DNA of 64,000 nt from an uncultured Anaerolineae bacterium (lineage in GTDB: Bacteria > Chloroflexota > Anaerolineae > J036 > Brachytrichaceae), in contig CALGMA010000001.1 in the NCBI GenBank assembly GCA_937959265.1, forward strand, positions 1 to 64,000, read 5' to 3'. Made by a program: the position numbers and the translations under genes. The notes under the pieces are model-generated. The model made no database searches and was not told where the DNA came from. It saw nothing but the letters and a program-made list of their open reading frames with translations. How positions within the stretch are numbered: the first letter of the stretch is position 1; each line of letters starts with the position of its first letter. Positions 43,087 to 52,625 of the stretch are shown here, piece after piece.

Positions 43087-45756
43087 CTACGGGCCAATGA
43101 CGCTGACCCCATTCTTGTATCGCTCGTCCAACGGCGGCAAGGGCAAGCGGGTTGCGCTGTCATACACGACGACGCCGACGCGCAACGCGCCGTGGTAATC
43201 CCCCAACTCGAACGGATGGCGATCCATCACGCGCGAACCGCGGATCCATTTCAGGGTTGGGAGCGCGCCAAGCGCCGGCACACTGTCATGCGCGCGATAC
43301 AAGCCGTGGCCCTCGACGCGCGCCGAGATGACGTAGTCGTTGACCAGCGGACGCATCGCCAGCCAATGCAGATCCACCTTGAGCGCTGCGCCACCGTGCG
43401 CGCGCGCCCCGACCAGCGCCATCTGATCGGCAAACGGCACATAGCGCTGGCCGTCGCGGTAGTCGGGCAGGCGCAGGCCAAATGGCATGACGCGAATCCC
43501 GCGCGTTGGCGGAATGTCGAAAGCCAACGACAGATACTGCGCGCGCTCCGGCGCCGTGGCCGCGCTCAACGTCTGCGATGGCGCAAGCTGCCGCCCCGCC
43601 GCATCCACGAGCGCTGCCTCGACCGCCGACTGGCCCAGCCGCCAATGCGTCCACACGCGCAACCGGCTTGCGATGCCGGTATCGTAATCCACGCCGACCA
43701 ACCGGGGCTGCTGGGCGGTCGGCCCGTCGGCGGATGCGAGCGGGTGCTGCGTCGCCGGCGGCAGCGACGCCGGCGCGACGATCAACGTTGCCACGGAGAC
43801 GAACTCCGCGCCGTGGCGATCGCGATACTGGACGAAGCCGCCCTCCGCCAAACGGTACGCCCCGATCAGGATGTCGTACGAGCCGGGGGACAGGTCGAGC
43901 GGGAGGCCCAGCGCGACGCGCTGCACGGCGTGATCGCCGGCCCGCGCGTCGGACGGCAGGCGCAGGTCGGCGTTGGCGGCCAGCCGGCCATCGCGCCGCA
44001 GGATGCGCGCCGTGATCGAGTCGCCAGGTTGGGGCGCGGCGCGCAGATGCCAGCCCACGTCCAGCATCACCGACTGCCCGACCTCGACGATCCGGCCATC
44101 GAGATAGGCAGGGCCAATGATCGCGATGCGCGTATCGAACAGCCCGCCGTCGGATTCTGCCGGCGGGTCGAAGCGCTGCGCGACGCGCCAGGCCGGGCGA
44201 TCGCGAAGCGGCATCGCCTGCAACCCCTCGCCGGCCAGCTCATCAGCGAAGAGCGAGGTCACGTAGACGGTCTGCGAAAGCGCGCGCCGCGCTGCTTGCT
44301 CGGCAAACGTCTCGGCGTAGGGCTGCGCGCCGCGCGGGAAGACGTATTCCACCCGCACATCGCGTCGCAAACCCTCGATGTCCTGCAACGCCCACATCGG
44401 CGTGGCCTGATGCCACTGCGACAGGATGACGCTGGCCGGCTGCGCGCCCTGCAACACCGCCTCGGCGGCAGCGCGCGCGCTGCGGTCACGGCCCAGATAC
44501 ACAAAGCTCGGCCAGCGTTGGACAGCATCCCGACCGGCGAACGCGATTACGGCCAGCAGCAGCGCGTAGGCGAACGCGCGCAGGAGCGCCGCTCGGCTGC
44601 GAAGGCGCGAGAGTACGAGGGAAGTCTCGATAGCGTCGCGTCTTTGCGATGTTGCGGTGAAGGAAGCGCGCCCCTCCAAAAGCCTGCCCAGGCCGGCGCC
44701 CAGCACAACGCTCAGAATTACCCAACACGGCATGGCGTATTCCACCGTCTGCGGCGCGCGATAGGTGATGGTGATGAACAAGTGCGCGGCGCAGGCCGAT
44801 AACCAGACTGCCCCCAGGACGCGCAATCGCCAAAGCATCGCGAGCGCTGCGAGCGCCACGCCGATCAGCACGGGCGCGCTGAACTGAAAGGTCAGCAACG
44901 TGGGCAACAGCGCCAACCGGTCGAACAGGAACTCCGGCGCGGCAAAGGCCAGCATGTCGCCGGCGAAGCCGCGCGCGAAGATGTGGAACAGCAGGCCATC
45001 CGGCGTGGTCAGGTTGCCCGGCGCAAAGCGCGCGCCGGCCGCATCGCGAATCGGCAAATACAGCCAGACCAGTTGGGTCGCGGCAAAGATGCCCAGCGCG
45101 CCGGCTGCCGCGCGCCAGAAGCCGCGCCGGTCGGCGCGCCATGTCAAGTAGAGGACATGCGCGCCGAGCACGGCGCCGATAAAGACGAGTGAGATGTGAT
45201 GACCGACGCCCAGGCCGAACGCAGCAGCAAAGAGCGCCAACGACGAAGCCCGACCGGTCGCGTGACTGCGCGCCGAGGCATAGAGCATCAGCGCCGTGAA
45301 GAGCGCCGTCAGGCTGCGGATGTTCGTCGTGGTGGCCTGCGCCCAGAACGTCGTGCTGCCGCCCAACGCCAGGGCAGCCAGCCACCCGGCGGCTAAACGG
45401 GACACAGGGACGCAGCCGGCCGGAGACAGCGCGCGCTGAACCGTCAGGCTCACCATCACCAGCGTGATCGCCGAAGCGATGACCGAAAGAAAAGACACGC
45501 GCGCATAGGGTGAACCGATCGGCGCTTGCGCCAGGAGCCATCCCAGCATGGTAAACAAGGGATATCCCGGCGGATGGGGAATGCCGAGCGTGACGGCGGC
45601 GATCTGCAACTCGCCGCTGTCGGCCGGCTGAACATCGCCGTTCAGCGTCAGCGCGTAGAGCGCAACGGCGGCCAGGAACAACGCCGCGTGCGCGGCGGCA
45701 TTGAGCAATGCGGGTCGACGGCTGCCGTTTGCCGTCTCACTTTCGGCTTCGTTCAT
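43087..45756 (-). CDS. DUF2723-like membrane glycosyltransferase
   Basis: An 889-residue protein with an N-terminal membrane half (about 12 segments up to residue 440) and a large soluble C-terminal half of beta-rich character. The conserved loop VQPADSGELQIAAVTLGI and PHPPGYPLFTMLG are the DUF2723 signature, related to protein O-mannosyltransferase GT-C enzymes, with Asp/Glu in the first outer loop as the probable catalytic pair. It likely transfers sugar from a polyprenyl carrier outside the membrane. The ATG at 45756 overlaps the upstream glycosyltransferase gene by 20 bases, so they are co-translated. Confidence 0.75.
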   Translation of the reverse strand: MNEAESETANGSRRPALLNAAAHAALFLAAVALYALTLNGDVQPADSGELQIAAVTLGIPHPPGYPLFTMLGWLLAQAPIGSPYARVSFLSVIASAITLVMVSLTVQRALSPAGCVPVSRLAAGWLAALALGGSTTFWAQATTTNIRSLTALFTALMLYASARSHATGRASSLALFAAAFGLGVGHHISLVFIGAVLGAHVLYLTWRADRRGFWRAAAGALGIFAATQLVWLYLPIRDAAGARFAPGNLTTPDGLLFHIFARGFAGDMLAFAAPEFLFDRLALLPTLLTFQFSAPVLIGVALAALAMLWRLRVLGAVWLSACAAHLFITITYRAPQTVEYAMPCWVILSVVLGAGLGRLLEGRASFTATSQRRDAIETSLVLSRLRSRAALLRAFAYALLLAVIAFAGRDAVQRWPSFVYLGRDRSARAAAEAVLQGAQPASVILSQWHQATPMWALQDIEGLRRDVRVEYVFPRGAQPYAETFAEQAARRALSQTVYVTSLFADELAGEGLQAMPLRDRPAWRVAQRFDPPAESDGGLFDTRIAIIGPAYLDGRIVEVGQSVMLDVGWHLRAAPQPGDSITARILRRDGRLAANADLRLPSDARAGDHAVQRVALGLPLDLSPGSYDILIGAYRLAEGGFVQYRDRHGAEFVSVATLIVAPASLPPATQHPLASADGPTAQQPRLVGVDYDTGIASRLRVWTHWRLGQSAVEAALVDAAGRQLAPSQTLSAATAPERAQYLSLAFDIPPTRGIRVMPFGLRLPDYRDGQRYVPFADQMALVGARAHGGAALKVDLHWLAMRPLVNDYVISARVEGHGLYRAHDSVPALGALPTLKWIRGSRVMDRHPFELGDYHGALRVGVVVYDSATRLPLPPLDERYKNGVSVIGP

Positions 45757-46846
45757 CGCATACACGCCGGAACACGGCCAACGTTTCGATCGCCGTGCGC
45801 TCCCAGGTAAATTGGGCCGCGCGCAACAGCGCGCGCTGACGCAGCCGCTCATGCAGGTCGTCCTCGATGCAGGCCGCGATCAGCGCGCCGGCCATGCGCC
45901 GGGCGTCCTTCGGCTCGACCAACATGCCGGCGTTGCCGACCACTTCGCCGATGCTGGCCGCGCTGCTGCCGACGACCGGCACGCCACAGGCCATGGCCTC
46001 AAGCGGCGGCAGGCCGAAGCCCTCATAGGTCGAAGGGAACAAGAAGCAGCGCGCCCCGGCATACAGCGCCGGTTTGTCCTCTTCCGCGACCCGGCCGATG
46101 AAGCGCACCACATCGCTCACTTCGAGTTGCTCGGCCATGCGCGCCAGCGAGAGCCGCTCGCCGCCGTCGGTCACCGCCGACGTAGAAGGTTCGCCGCAGA
46201 TGACGAGCGGATATTCTTCGCCGATGGACTCGCCGCACCACACATACACCTGCATCAGCGTCTCGATGTTCTTGCGCGGGTCGAAGCCCCCTAGGTAGAG
46301 CACGTAACGCTCCGGCAAATCGTAGCGCGCGCGGACGCGGGCGAGGTCTTCTTCCGGCACGTTCGGCGTAAAGCGCGGCTCGACGGCCAGGGGCACGACG
46401 GTGACGCGCGCTGCATCTACAGCGAGATACTTGAGGATGTCGCCCTTGCTGAAATTGGAATCGGTGAGGATGGCGGCCGCGTTTGCCGATGCCGCGCGCA
46501 CCAGCCCGGAGTAGGCGCGCTGCAAGGGGCCGCCGCGGTAAACCGGCAGCGCAAGGGGAATCACGTCGTGGATCGTCACCACCACCGGTACATCACTGCG
46601 CAGCGGCGGCGCCCAATACGGCACGAAGGCGATGTCCGCGCGCATGCGCTTGGCAGCGTCCGGAAATTCGACCTGTTCGAAGTGCAACTTGGACCAATCG
46701 CCGCGCCGGCGCGGCGATACGCATTCGATCTGCGCCTCCGGCGCAAAGTCTTTGATCGCCGCGATCAAGTGGGCAGCATACTGTCCACTCCCCGTCGTTT
46801 GCGCGTCCGGGGAGTCGAGGAACCAAGCGTTGACGGCAATTTTCAT
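45737..46846 (-). CDS. glycosyltransferase family 4
   Basis: A 369-residue GT-B enzyme. VVTIHDVIPLALPVYR and SNFSKGDILKYL lie in the acceptor domain; VLYLGGFDPRKNIETLM, FPSTYEGFGLPPLEAMACGV (with the donor-binding Glu pair) are in the C-terminal domain, typical of mannosyltransferases of the WbaZ type. It precedes the DUF2723 gene in one operon and is divergent from a double-HTH regulator gene 28 bases away, which may control it. Confidence 0.83.
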   Translation of the reverse strand: MKIAVNAWFLDSPDAQTTGSGQYAAHLIAAIKDFAPEAQIECVSPRRRGDWSKLHFEQVEFPDAAKRMRADIAFVPYWAPPLRSDVPVVVTIHDVIPLALPVYRGGPLQRAYSGLVRAASANAAAILTDSNFSKGDILKYLAVDAARVTVVPLAVEPRFTPNVPEEDLARVRARYDLPERYVLYLGGFDPRKNIETLMQVYVWCGESIGEEYPLVICGEPSTSAVTDGGERLSLARMAEQLEVSDVVRFIGRVAEEDKPALYAGARCFLFPSTYEGFGLPPLEAMACGVPVVGSSAASIGEVVGNAGMLVEPKDARRMAGALIAACIEDDLHERLRQRALLRAAQFTWERTAIETLAVFRRVCDERSRK

Positions 46847-46874
46847 GAGTGCGGGCTACAATCCCCTGCAGATT

Positions 46875-47567
46875 ATGCCTGATCCATCACCGCTCGACAC
46901 CGCCCCATTGAGGCGCATGACAATCGGCCGGCTGATCCGCGCCGCCCGCGAAGCTGCCGACCGCTCACAGAGAGACTGCGCCCGCTTCATCGGCGTCTCT
47001 TCCAAAAGGTTCGCCGCTTACGAAGACGGGACGCGCGAACCGACGTTCATCGAACTCGAGGCGCTCGCCCATTATCTGAACGTGCCGGTGCACGCGTTGA
47101 TCTACGAGGAAGAGGCCAAGCACCTGCCGCAGGTTCAAGTCAATAACCTGCAGACGCTGATGCAGCTTCGCTCGCGGGTGGTCGGCGCGCGGCTGAAGCA
47201 GGCGCGCATGGAGCGAGGTGAATCGTTGAAAGCCGCTGCCCAAGCGGTAGGGCTGACCGGCGGACAGTTGAACGCCTATGAGCTGGGACGCCGGCCGATT
47301 ACGATCACGCTGCTGGAGCGCGCCATGACCCATTACGACCTGCACCTCGACCAGTTGCTCGATCTGGGCATCGGGCCGATCGGCGAGTCACAGTTGCGGC
47401 TGGAGCGGCACGCGCGCTTCGATGCGTTGCCCGATGAGGTGCGCGCTTTCATCGCTGCGCCGGGCGCGGCGCCTCATCTGGCGCTCGCTATGCACCTGAG
47501 CAAGTTGCCGGCGGATGACCTGCGCGGCCTGGCGAAGGCGTTGCGCGCCATCACCGAGGACGCGTGA
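46875..47567 (+). CDS. transcription regulator with two XRE-type HTH domains
   Basis: A 230-residue probable DNA-binding protein. Two Cro/C1-type helix-turn-helix domains lie at about 14-70 (IRAAREAADRSQRDCARFIG, then KRFAAYEDGTREP) and 97-150 (RLKQARMERGESLKAAAQAVG, YELGRRPI). The C-terminal 80 residues are helical with no known domain. A duplicated HTH would allow one chain to bind a two-part site. TACAAT lies 12 bases before the ATG. It diverges from the glycosyltransferase gene, its most likely target besides itself. Confidence 0.75.
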   Translation: MPDPSPLDTAPLRRMTIGRLIRAAREAADRSQRDCARFIGVSSKRFAAYEDGTREPTFIELEALAHYLNVPVHALIYEEEAKHLPQVQVNNLQTLMQLRSRVVGARLKQARMERGESLKAAAQAVGLTGGQLNAYELGRRPITITLLERAMTHYDLHLDQLLDLGIGPIGESQLRLERHARFDALPDEVRAFIAAPGAAPHLALAMHLSKLPADDLRGLAKALRAITEDA

Positions 47568-47576
47568 CGCTCAGGC

Positions 47577-48572
47577 TCACTTCAACATCTCGTCTCGCGC
47601 CATTCGCCCGTCGGCGACCGCCTGCTGGAAGAGGGTGATCGTCTCTGCCACCGCCTCGGCGAACGGCTTGCGTGGCACGCCGCCCACCGGCGCGAGCAAC
47701 TGCTCCAGCGGCGAGCCATCCATCTCCTCTGGGAAGGGCAGCGGCTTATCGTCGAAGGTGATCCGGCCACGCAATTCCGGCGCAGCATGCTCGATGGCGC
47801 TCACCACATCGCACATGCTCAGCACAGCGCCCGGCGTGTTGTAAACCGCCGCGCCCTCGAATGGGATCGTCGCGCAGGCGATGAAGGTCTTGGCTGTGTC
47901 GTCGGCGTATTCGTAATCAGCACGGCCGCCGTATGGGATGTGATATGGCTGACCGACCGCAGCGGCGAACATCGCTTTGGTCGGCGCGGAGGTCAGGCCC
48001 TGGTCACGCCCCGGCCCGAACACGACATACGGTCGCAGCCCGATCGAAGACAACTTGTTCTCCTTCCAATACACGCGCGCCGTGCCCTCGTTGGCCAGCT
48101 TGTAGACGCCGTAGAGGGTGGCCGGATGGCCGGTCGCGTCGTGTTGCACCGGTTCCCCTGGCTTGGCATCGTCCACGTCATACACCGCCGCGCTGCTGGC
48201 GTAGACCACGCGCTGCGTACGTCCCTCGCGCCGCCGCGCTGCCTCGAACACGTTGACCGTGCCGACCACGTTCACCTGCGCCCCAAGCACGGGATTAGCG
48301 CGGCAGAACGGCACCTGCAGGCCGGCCAGGTGAATCACGTGGGTGACGTCGTATTCGTTCATCACCCGCTCGACTTGCGAGAAGTCGGTGATGTCGCCGC
48401 GCACGAATGTCACGCGCGCCAGCTCGTCGTCGGTCATGATCAGCTTAAGGCGGCGGAGATCTGTGCCGAGGTCGAATACGACGGCGCGCAGATCGGTTCG
48501 GACAAGGTTGCGCACCGTCCACGCACCGACGCAGCCCAGCGCGCCCGTAATGAGAAAAGTGTGATCAGTCAT
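47577..48572 (-). CDS. NAD-dependent epimerase/dehydratase
   Basis: A 331-residue extended short-chain dehydrogenase. The dinucleotide loop is TGALGCVG (9-16) and the catalytic Tyr-x3-Lys is YGVYK; Ser in YASSAAVYD completes the triad. Such enzymes act on nucleotide sugars, for example UDP-glucose 4-epimerase or GDP/UDP-sugar dehydratases. The substrate is not evident. The ATG at 48572 begins MTDHTFLITG. It converges on the HTH regulator gene with 9 bases between stops. Confidence 0.78.
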   Translation of the reverse strand: MTDHTFLITGALGCVGAWTVRNLVRTDLRAVVFDLGTDLRRLKLIMTDDELARVTFVRGDITDFSQVERVMNEYDVTHVIHLAGLQVPFCRANPVLGAQVNVVGTVNVFEAARRREGRTQRVVYASSAAVYDVDDAKPGEPVQHDATGHPATLYGVYKLANEGTARVYWKENKLSSIGLRPYVVFGPGRDQGLTSAPTKAMFAAAVGQPYHIPYGGRADYEYADDTAKTFIACATIPFEGAAVYNTPGAVLSMCDVVSAIEHAAPELRGRITFDDKPLPFPEEMDGSPLEQLLAPVGGVPRKPFAEAVAETITLFQQAVADGRMARDEMLK

Positions 48573-48637
48573 ACGTTGATGACCAAGTATCGCAGAGGTT
48601 GCCAGACGCAAGACGCAAAACGCAAAGCGCGTTGCGA
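48573..48637. other. short spacer with ACGCAA-type low-complexity repeat
   Basis: Between two divergent genes, 48603-48630 reads as GACGCA-AGACGCAA-AACGCAA-AGCGC, imperfect copies of an ACGCAA unit. It may be a replication-slippage repeat. Confidence 0.45.
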
Positions 48638-48643
48638 TACACT
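48638..48643 (+). promoter_or_regulatory. -10 element of the methyltransferase gene
   Basis: TACACT lies 8 bases before the ATG at 48652, again predicting a leaderless mRNA. Confidence 0.4.
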
Positions 48644-48651
48644 CCGCGCCG

Positions 48652-49497
48652 ATGGCTTTCAGTCCGATCGTGCTGTCGCACTACCAGGCCAGGCCGCTGC
48701 TCGAAGCCAGGCGCGCGGGCCAGGCCACTGCGTGCACCTCGCTCGACCTCAACCGCTCGCGCTGCGACGTTGCATTCGATGCCGACGGCGTCACCTTGCC
48801 CGACGGGCAGCGCATTGCCTGGCGCATCATCGAAAGGGTCGCCGCATCGGAGAACAGTTGCTATCGCATCGGCGACGATGCAGAGAAGATCCAAACCTAC
48901 TCCGAGGCGACCGGCCGCGCCTACAGCCTGTATCCGACGTCCCTTGCGCCGACCCTGCTGGTCTCGGGCTTGCTCATGCACCGCATCAAGGATACCGACC
49001 CTTATCACGACACACTGGCGAAGATCAAAGCTGCGACGCCGCGCGGGCGCGTGTTGGACACGTGTACCGGCCTGGGTTACACCGCCATCGAAGCGGCCAA
49101 AGTCGCCGACGAAGTAATCACCATCGAACTCGATCCGGCCGCGCAGGAGATCGCGCGACTTAATCCGTGGTCACAGGCACTGTTCGACAATCCGAAGATC
49201 ACCCGCATCATCGGCAACAGCTACGATGAGGTGCAACGCTTCGACGATGCATATTTCGCGCATATCATCCACGATCCGCCCACCTTCGCACTGGCCGGCG
49301 ACCTGTATTCCGCCGACTTTTACGCCGGGCTGTATCGCGTGCTCAGGCCAAGCGGCCGATTGTTCCACTACATCGGTCACCTGAATAGCGCCTCTGGGAG
49401 CCGAGTGGCGCGTGGTGTCGTCGAGCGCCTGAAGCGCGTTGGCTTTCGGCAGGTTATCCGCAGGCCAGAGGCATTCGGGGTGGTGGCCCACAAATGA
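48652..49497 (+). CDS. COG2521-like SAM-dependent methyltransferase
   Basis: A 281-residue class I methyltransferase. The SAM loop is [16 protein letters not shown] followed by ITIELDP, and the substrate-side motif is [16 protein letters not shown]. The late segment [16 protein letters not shown] is also typical. This combination matches a family best known from archaea. The substrate is unknown; the DPPTF motif resembles the amino-N methylating (D/N)PPY loop. Its stop overlaps the start of the CopD-like gene (ATGA), so the pair is translationally coupled. Confidence 0.7.
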   Translation: MAFSPIVLSHYQARPLLEARRAGQATACTSLDLNRSRCDVAFDADGVTLPDGQRIAWRIIERVAASENSCYRIGDDAEKIQTYSEATGRAYSLYPTSLAPTLLVSGLLMHRIKDTDPYHDTLAKIKAATPRGRVLDTCTGLGYTAIEAAKVADEVITIELDPAAQEIARLNPWSQALFDNPKITRIIGNSYDEVQRFDDAYFAHIIHDPPTFALAGDLYSADFYAGLYRVLRPSGRLFHYIGHLNSASGSRVARGVVERLKRVGFRQVIRRPEAFGVVAHK

Positions 49498-50354
49498 GCT
49501 TGCTGGCACGTTGGCTCGTCTTCGCCGCCCTGGTCCTGCTGGCCGGCGCCGTTGCATTTGCACCGCTGGTGATGCGCACAAAGGCAACGGCAGCGTTGCG
49601 CACAGCAGCGGCGCCTGCACGCGCGCGCCTGACGCAATGGGCAGCCCTCCTGACCGCGCTCGCGTTTGTCCTGGAATTCGTTCTGCGCCTCTTCGATGGC
49701 GTTGCGACGATGAGGGATGCCGTCCTGTTCGCCGTGCGATTGGCGTTCCTGATCGGGATGGCACTCATGCTGCGCAGCGGGCGCAATGACGCGCCCATCC
49801 CGATCGCTGCAAGCGCTGCGCTTGTCCTCACCCAAAGCCTGTCGGGCCGCAGCGCGTCGCGGCCGGAATGGGTGTTGCCGGTGTTGGCGGATTGGATCCA
49901 CTTCACGTTCGCGGCAACTTGGCTGGGTGGCGTCGCTTACTTCGCCATCGTGCTCGCGCCGATCGTGCTGCGTCAGCGCCAGCTACTGAGCGATCTCGGC
50001 GCAACCATCGAGAGGTTCTCGCCGCTGGCCATCATGTCGGTGCTGGTGATCGGTCTGACCGGCATCATGCAGAGCGCCAGCTTCGTCAGCAGCTTCGAGG
50101 CGCTGTTCGACACAGACTACGGGCGTGCGCTGCTGGTGAAGACCGGCCTCTTCGCCGTGCTGATCGGTTTCGGCGCCTTTCACCAGTTCGTCATCAGCCC
50201 ACAGCTTCGCGCATGGCGCGCACGAGCACAATCTTCATACGAAGCCGCTCGCCGCTTTCGCGTCAGCATCACGGCAGAAGCAGCGGTTAGCGCGCTCACA
50301 TTGGCGGCAGCTGCGACGATGACCGTGCTGCCGGCAGCAAATCTCGCGCCGTGA
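49494..50354 (+). CDS. CopD-like copper-resistance domain membrane protein
   Basis: A 286-residue membrane protein with about eight hydrophobic segments. The conserved CopD segment [20 protein letters not shown] (about 137-156), the later [17 protein letters not shown] and a His in the first of these are typical of the copper D domain, which is thought to move copper across the inner membrane. It lacks the N-terminal CopC domain. Coupling to a methyltransferase gene has no evident copper link, so function is tentative. Confidence 0.65.
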   Translation: MSLLARWLVFAALVLLAGAVAFAPLVMRTKATAALRTAAAPARARLTQWAALLTALAFVLEFVLRLFDGVATMRDAVLFAVRLAFLIGMALMLRSGRNDAPIPIAASAALVLTQSLSGRSASRPEWVLPVLADWIHFTFAATWLGGVAYFAIVLAPIVLRQRQLLSDLGATIERFSPLAIMSVLVIGLTGIMQSASFVSSFEALFDTDYGRALLVKTGLFAVLIGFGAFHQFVISPQLRAWRARAQSSYEAARRFRVSITAEAAVSALTLAAAATMTVLPAANLAP

Positions 50355-50402
50355 TTGATAATGGCCGCAATACGCATAGCCTTACCGACAGCGTGAACCC
50401 CT

Positions 50403-51506
50403 ATGATCACTCAAGTCAACGTTGGCATCATTGGCTGCGGCAATATCAGCCCGCTGTATTTTCGCGCGTGTAGATCGCTCGAAATCCTCAACCTGGTCGG
50501 CTGCGCCGACCTGGACATGTCGCGCGCCGAAGCCCGCGCACGCGAGTTCGACACGCGCGCCTTCAGCGTCGAGGCGTTGCTGGCGCATCCTGACGTGCAG
50601 ATCATCATCAACCTGACTATCCCGAAGGCGCATGGCGAAATCGGCATCGCCGCGCTGGAAGCCGGCAAGAGCGTGTATAACGAGAAGCCGCTGGCGCTCA
50701 GCCGGGAAGAGGCCCGGCGCATGCTCGCCCTGGCCCAAGCGAAGGGCTTGCGCGTTGGCGGCGCGCCGGACACCTTCATGGGCGCAGGCATCCAGACCTG
50801 TCGCAAACTCATTGACGAAGGCGCGATTGGCGAGCCGGTCGCTGCGACGGCGTTTATGATGGGCCACGGCCACGAGAGCTGGCACCCCGATCCGGAGTTT
50901 TATTACCAGCCCGGCGGCGGCCCGATGTTCGATATGGGGCCGTATTACCTGACCGCACTAGTGACGCTGATCGGCCCAGTCAAGCGCGTCACCGGCTCGG
51001 CCCGCATCACTTTCCCCGAGCGCACGATCACCAGCCAACCCAAGCACGGGCAGAAGATCACAGTGCACGTGCCGACGCATGTCGCTGGCGTGCTCGACTT
51101 CGCATCCGGCGCAATCGGCACGATCGTCACCAGCTTCGACGTGTGGAAGCATTCGATGCCCTGCATCGAGATCTACGGCAGCGAGGGGTCACTGCAAGTG
51201 CCCGACCCCAACTCGTTCGGCGGGCCGGTGCGCGTCGCGAGGGCCGGCGAGAAGGAGTGGACGGACGTGACGCTCACGCACCCCTACAGCCGGCAGTCGC
51301 GCGGCCTGGGCGTAGCCGACATGGCCTATGCGATGCAATCGGGCCGGCCGCACCGCGCCAGCAGCGAGCTGACCTATCACGTGCTCGACATCATGCACGC
51401 GATCCACGATGCGTCGAACGAAGGCCGGCATATCCAGATCGAAAGCGCCTGCGAGCGCCCCGCTCCACTTCCGGCTGACTTGCGTGAAGGCACACTCGAC
51501 CCCTGA
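50403..51506 (+). CDS. Gfo/Idh/MocA-family oxidoreductase
   Basis: A 367-residue NAD(P)-dependent sugar dehydrogenase-like protein. The Rossmann loop reads [16 protein letters not shown], and the catalytic lysine is in NEKPLAL (EKP motif). The C-terminal substrate domain contains [16 protein letters not shown] with the active-site region Asp/Tyr. Members oxidise inositols, glucosides or sugar acids. It is a single-gene unit ending in a bidirectional terminator. A sugar isomerase-type enzyme lies at the window's left end but is too far away to link. Confidence 0.82.
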   Translation: MITQVNVGIIGCGNISPLYFRACRSLEILNLVGCADLDMSRAEARAREFDTRAFSVEALLAHPDVQIIINLTIPKAHGEIGIAALEAGKSVYNEKPLALSREEARRMLALAQAKGLRVGGAPDTFMGAGIQTCRKLIDEGAIGEPVAATAFMMGHGHESWHPDPEFYYQPGGGPMFDMGPYYLTALVTLIGPVKRVTGSARITFPERTITSQPKHGQKITVHVPTHVAGVLDFASGAIGTIVTSFDVWKHSMPCIEIYGSEGSLQVPDPNSFGGPVRVARAGEKEWTDVTLTHPYSRQSRGLGVADMAYAMQSGRPHRASSELTYHVLDIMHAIHDASNEGRHIQIESACERPAPLPADLREGTLDP

Positions 51507-51512
51507 AACGCC

Positions 51513-51538
51513 AAGCCCCCAGCGATCGCTAGGGGCTT
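51513..51538. terminator. bidirectional terminator
   Basis: AAGCCCC (51513-51519) pairs with GGGGCTT (51532-51538), and the inner AGCGATCGCT is itself palindromic. It lies between convergent genes and can serve both. Confidence 0.75.
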
Positions 51539-51565
51539 GACAACGTCAGCACAGATCAGATATGG

Positions 51566-52510
51566 CTAGCGCGCCGGTTCGGGAATGGGCGCAGCACCGC
51601 CGGTCGGGAACTTGAGGACCAGATCAATATCGGCGCGGTTCAGATAAGGGAGGAACTGCTTGATCACAGTGCCCAGCGCCGGCTCGATCAGTTCCAGGCT
51701 AGCCAACGTATCGGCAGTGTTGGTCAACGTCTCCTCGCTCCAACGCAGGGTTGGCAGCAACTTGTCGTTCGTCCAGACCTTGATGCCCTCGGGCGTGGTG
51801 CGGATGGTAACGTGTTGGATGTCGGCATCTTTCATTTGCTGAACCGTGTCGGGCGGCAGTTTGGCAGCGCTGAGGTCGGCGCCGGCCAGCTTTTCGATCT
51901 CGCTGAACGACACGCCGGCGACGGAGGGGATACCGGCATCGTCGAACGTCAGGCGCAGGCCGCCGATGAGCGAAGGATCAACCGCCGTACCAGGTTCGGG
52001 CAACGGCCCGCCCATCTCGCGTAACGGAATTTCGGCCTCGCCGTCCTTGCGCGGGAAGCGGATGATGATGTTTTGCTCCATACTGCGTGCTGACGGCAGA
52101 AGCACGTTATTCAAAACGCCACTCGTGGCTTCGTCCAATTTGACGAAGCGGGTGATCAGATCTTTCGTGTTGTCGAACGAAGCGTCGTCCCAGGTAAGCG
52201 GGACAAGTGCCTTGCCATTCGCCCACCAATACAGGCCGTCGTTTCGGAAGAGCAACTCGACGTGTTGCAAGTTGGAATCGGTCAGCTTGCCCACAGTTGC
52301 CGGATCAATCTTGAATTGATTGGGATCCACGCCAAAGAAACTCAACATCGCAGGGCTGATGCCGGCGATGGTGGGAAAGCCCTCCTTATCCACTTCCACG
52401 AAAATGCGGGGAAAGACCAGCCGGAAGGGGCCGCCCCCGCCACAGCCTGTCAGGATCAATGCGGCCAACACAAGGGCCGACAGTGCGCGCAAGTGCAGTT
52501 TGGTTTTCAT
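51566..52510 (-). CDS. lipoprotein with an internal domain duplication
   Basis: A 314-residue lipoprotein of unknown family with lipobox LTGC (Cys22 or 23). Two homologous halves follow. The first (about 30-150) and second (about 185-310) both show a run like GFPTIAGIS or GIPSVAGVS, then a helix, then SNLQHVELLF or ADIQHVTIRT, WANGKALVPLTWDD or WTNDKLLPTLRWSE, and a final strand before FPRKDG or FPTGGA. It probably sits on the outer face of the membrane. Shine-Dalgarno AGGAGA lies 9 bases before the ATG at 52510. Confidence 0.65.
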   Translation of the reverse strand: MKTKLHLRALSALVLAALILTGCGGGGPFRLVFPRIFVEVDKEGFPTIAGISPAMLSFFGVDPNQFKIDPATVGKLTDSNLQHVELLFRNDGLYWWANGKALVPLTWDDASFDNTKDLITRFVKLDEATSGVLNNVLLPSARSMEQNIIIRFPRKDGEAEIPLREMGGPLPEPGTAVDPSLIGGLRLTFDDAGIPSVAGVSFSEIEKLAGADLSAAKLPPDTVQQMKDADIQHVTIRTTPEGIKVWTNDKLLPTLRWSEETLTNTADTLASLELIEPALGTVIKQFLPYLNRADIDLVLKFPTGGAAPIPEPAR

Positions 52511-52567
52511 CACCCATGCTCTCCTGTTTTGAAGGATGTCGTATGAATTGCGAGCGTAACTTTGCGA

Positions 52568-52595
52568 ATTGTACCGTCGGCGCGCAGAGGAGCAA
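52568..52595 (-). promoter_or_regulatory. promoter of the duplicated-domain lipoprotein gene
   Basis: On the minus strand TTGCTC (52590-52595) and TACAAT (52568-52573) are spaced by 16 bp, about 57 bases before the ATG. Confidence 0.5.
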
Positions 52596-52625
52596 ACACA
52601 GTGAGCGAAGCACTCAGGCCAGCCA

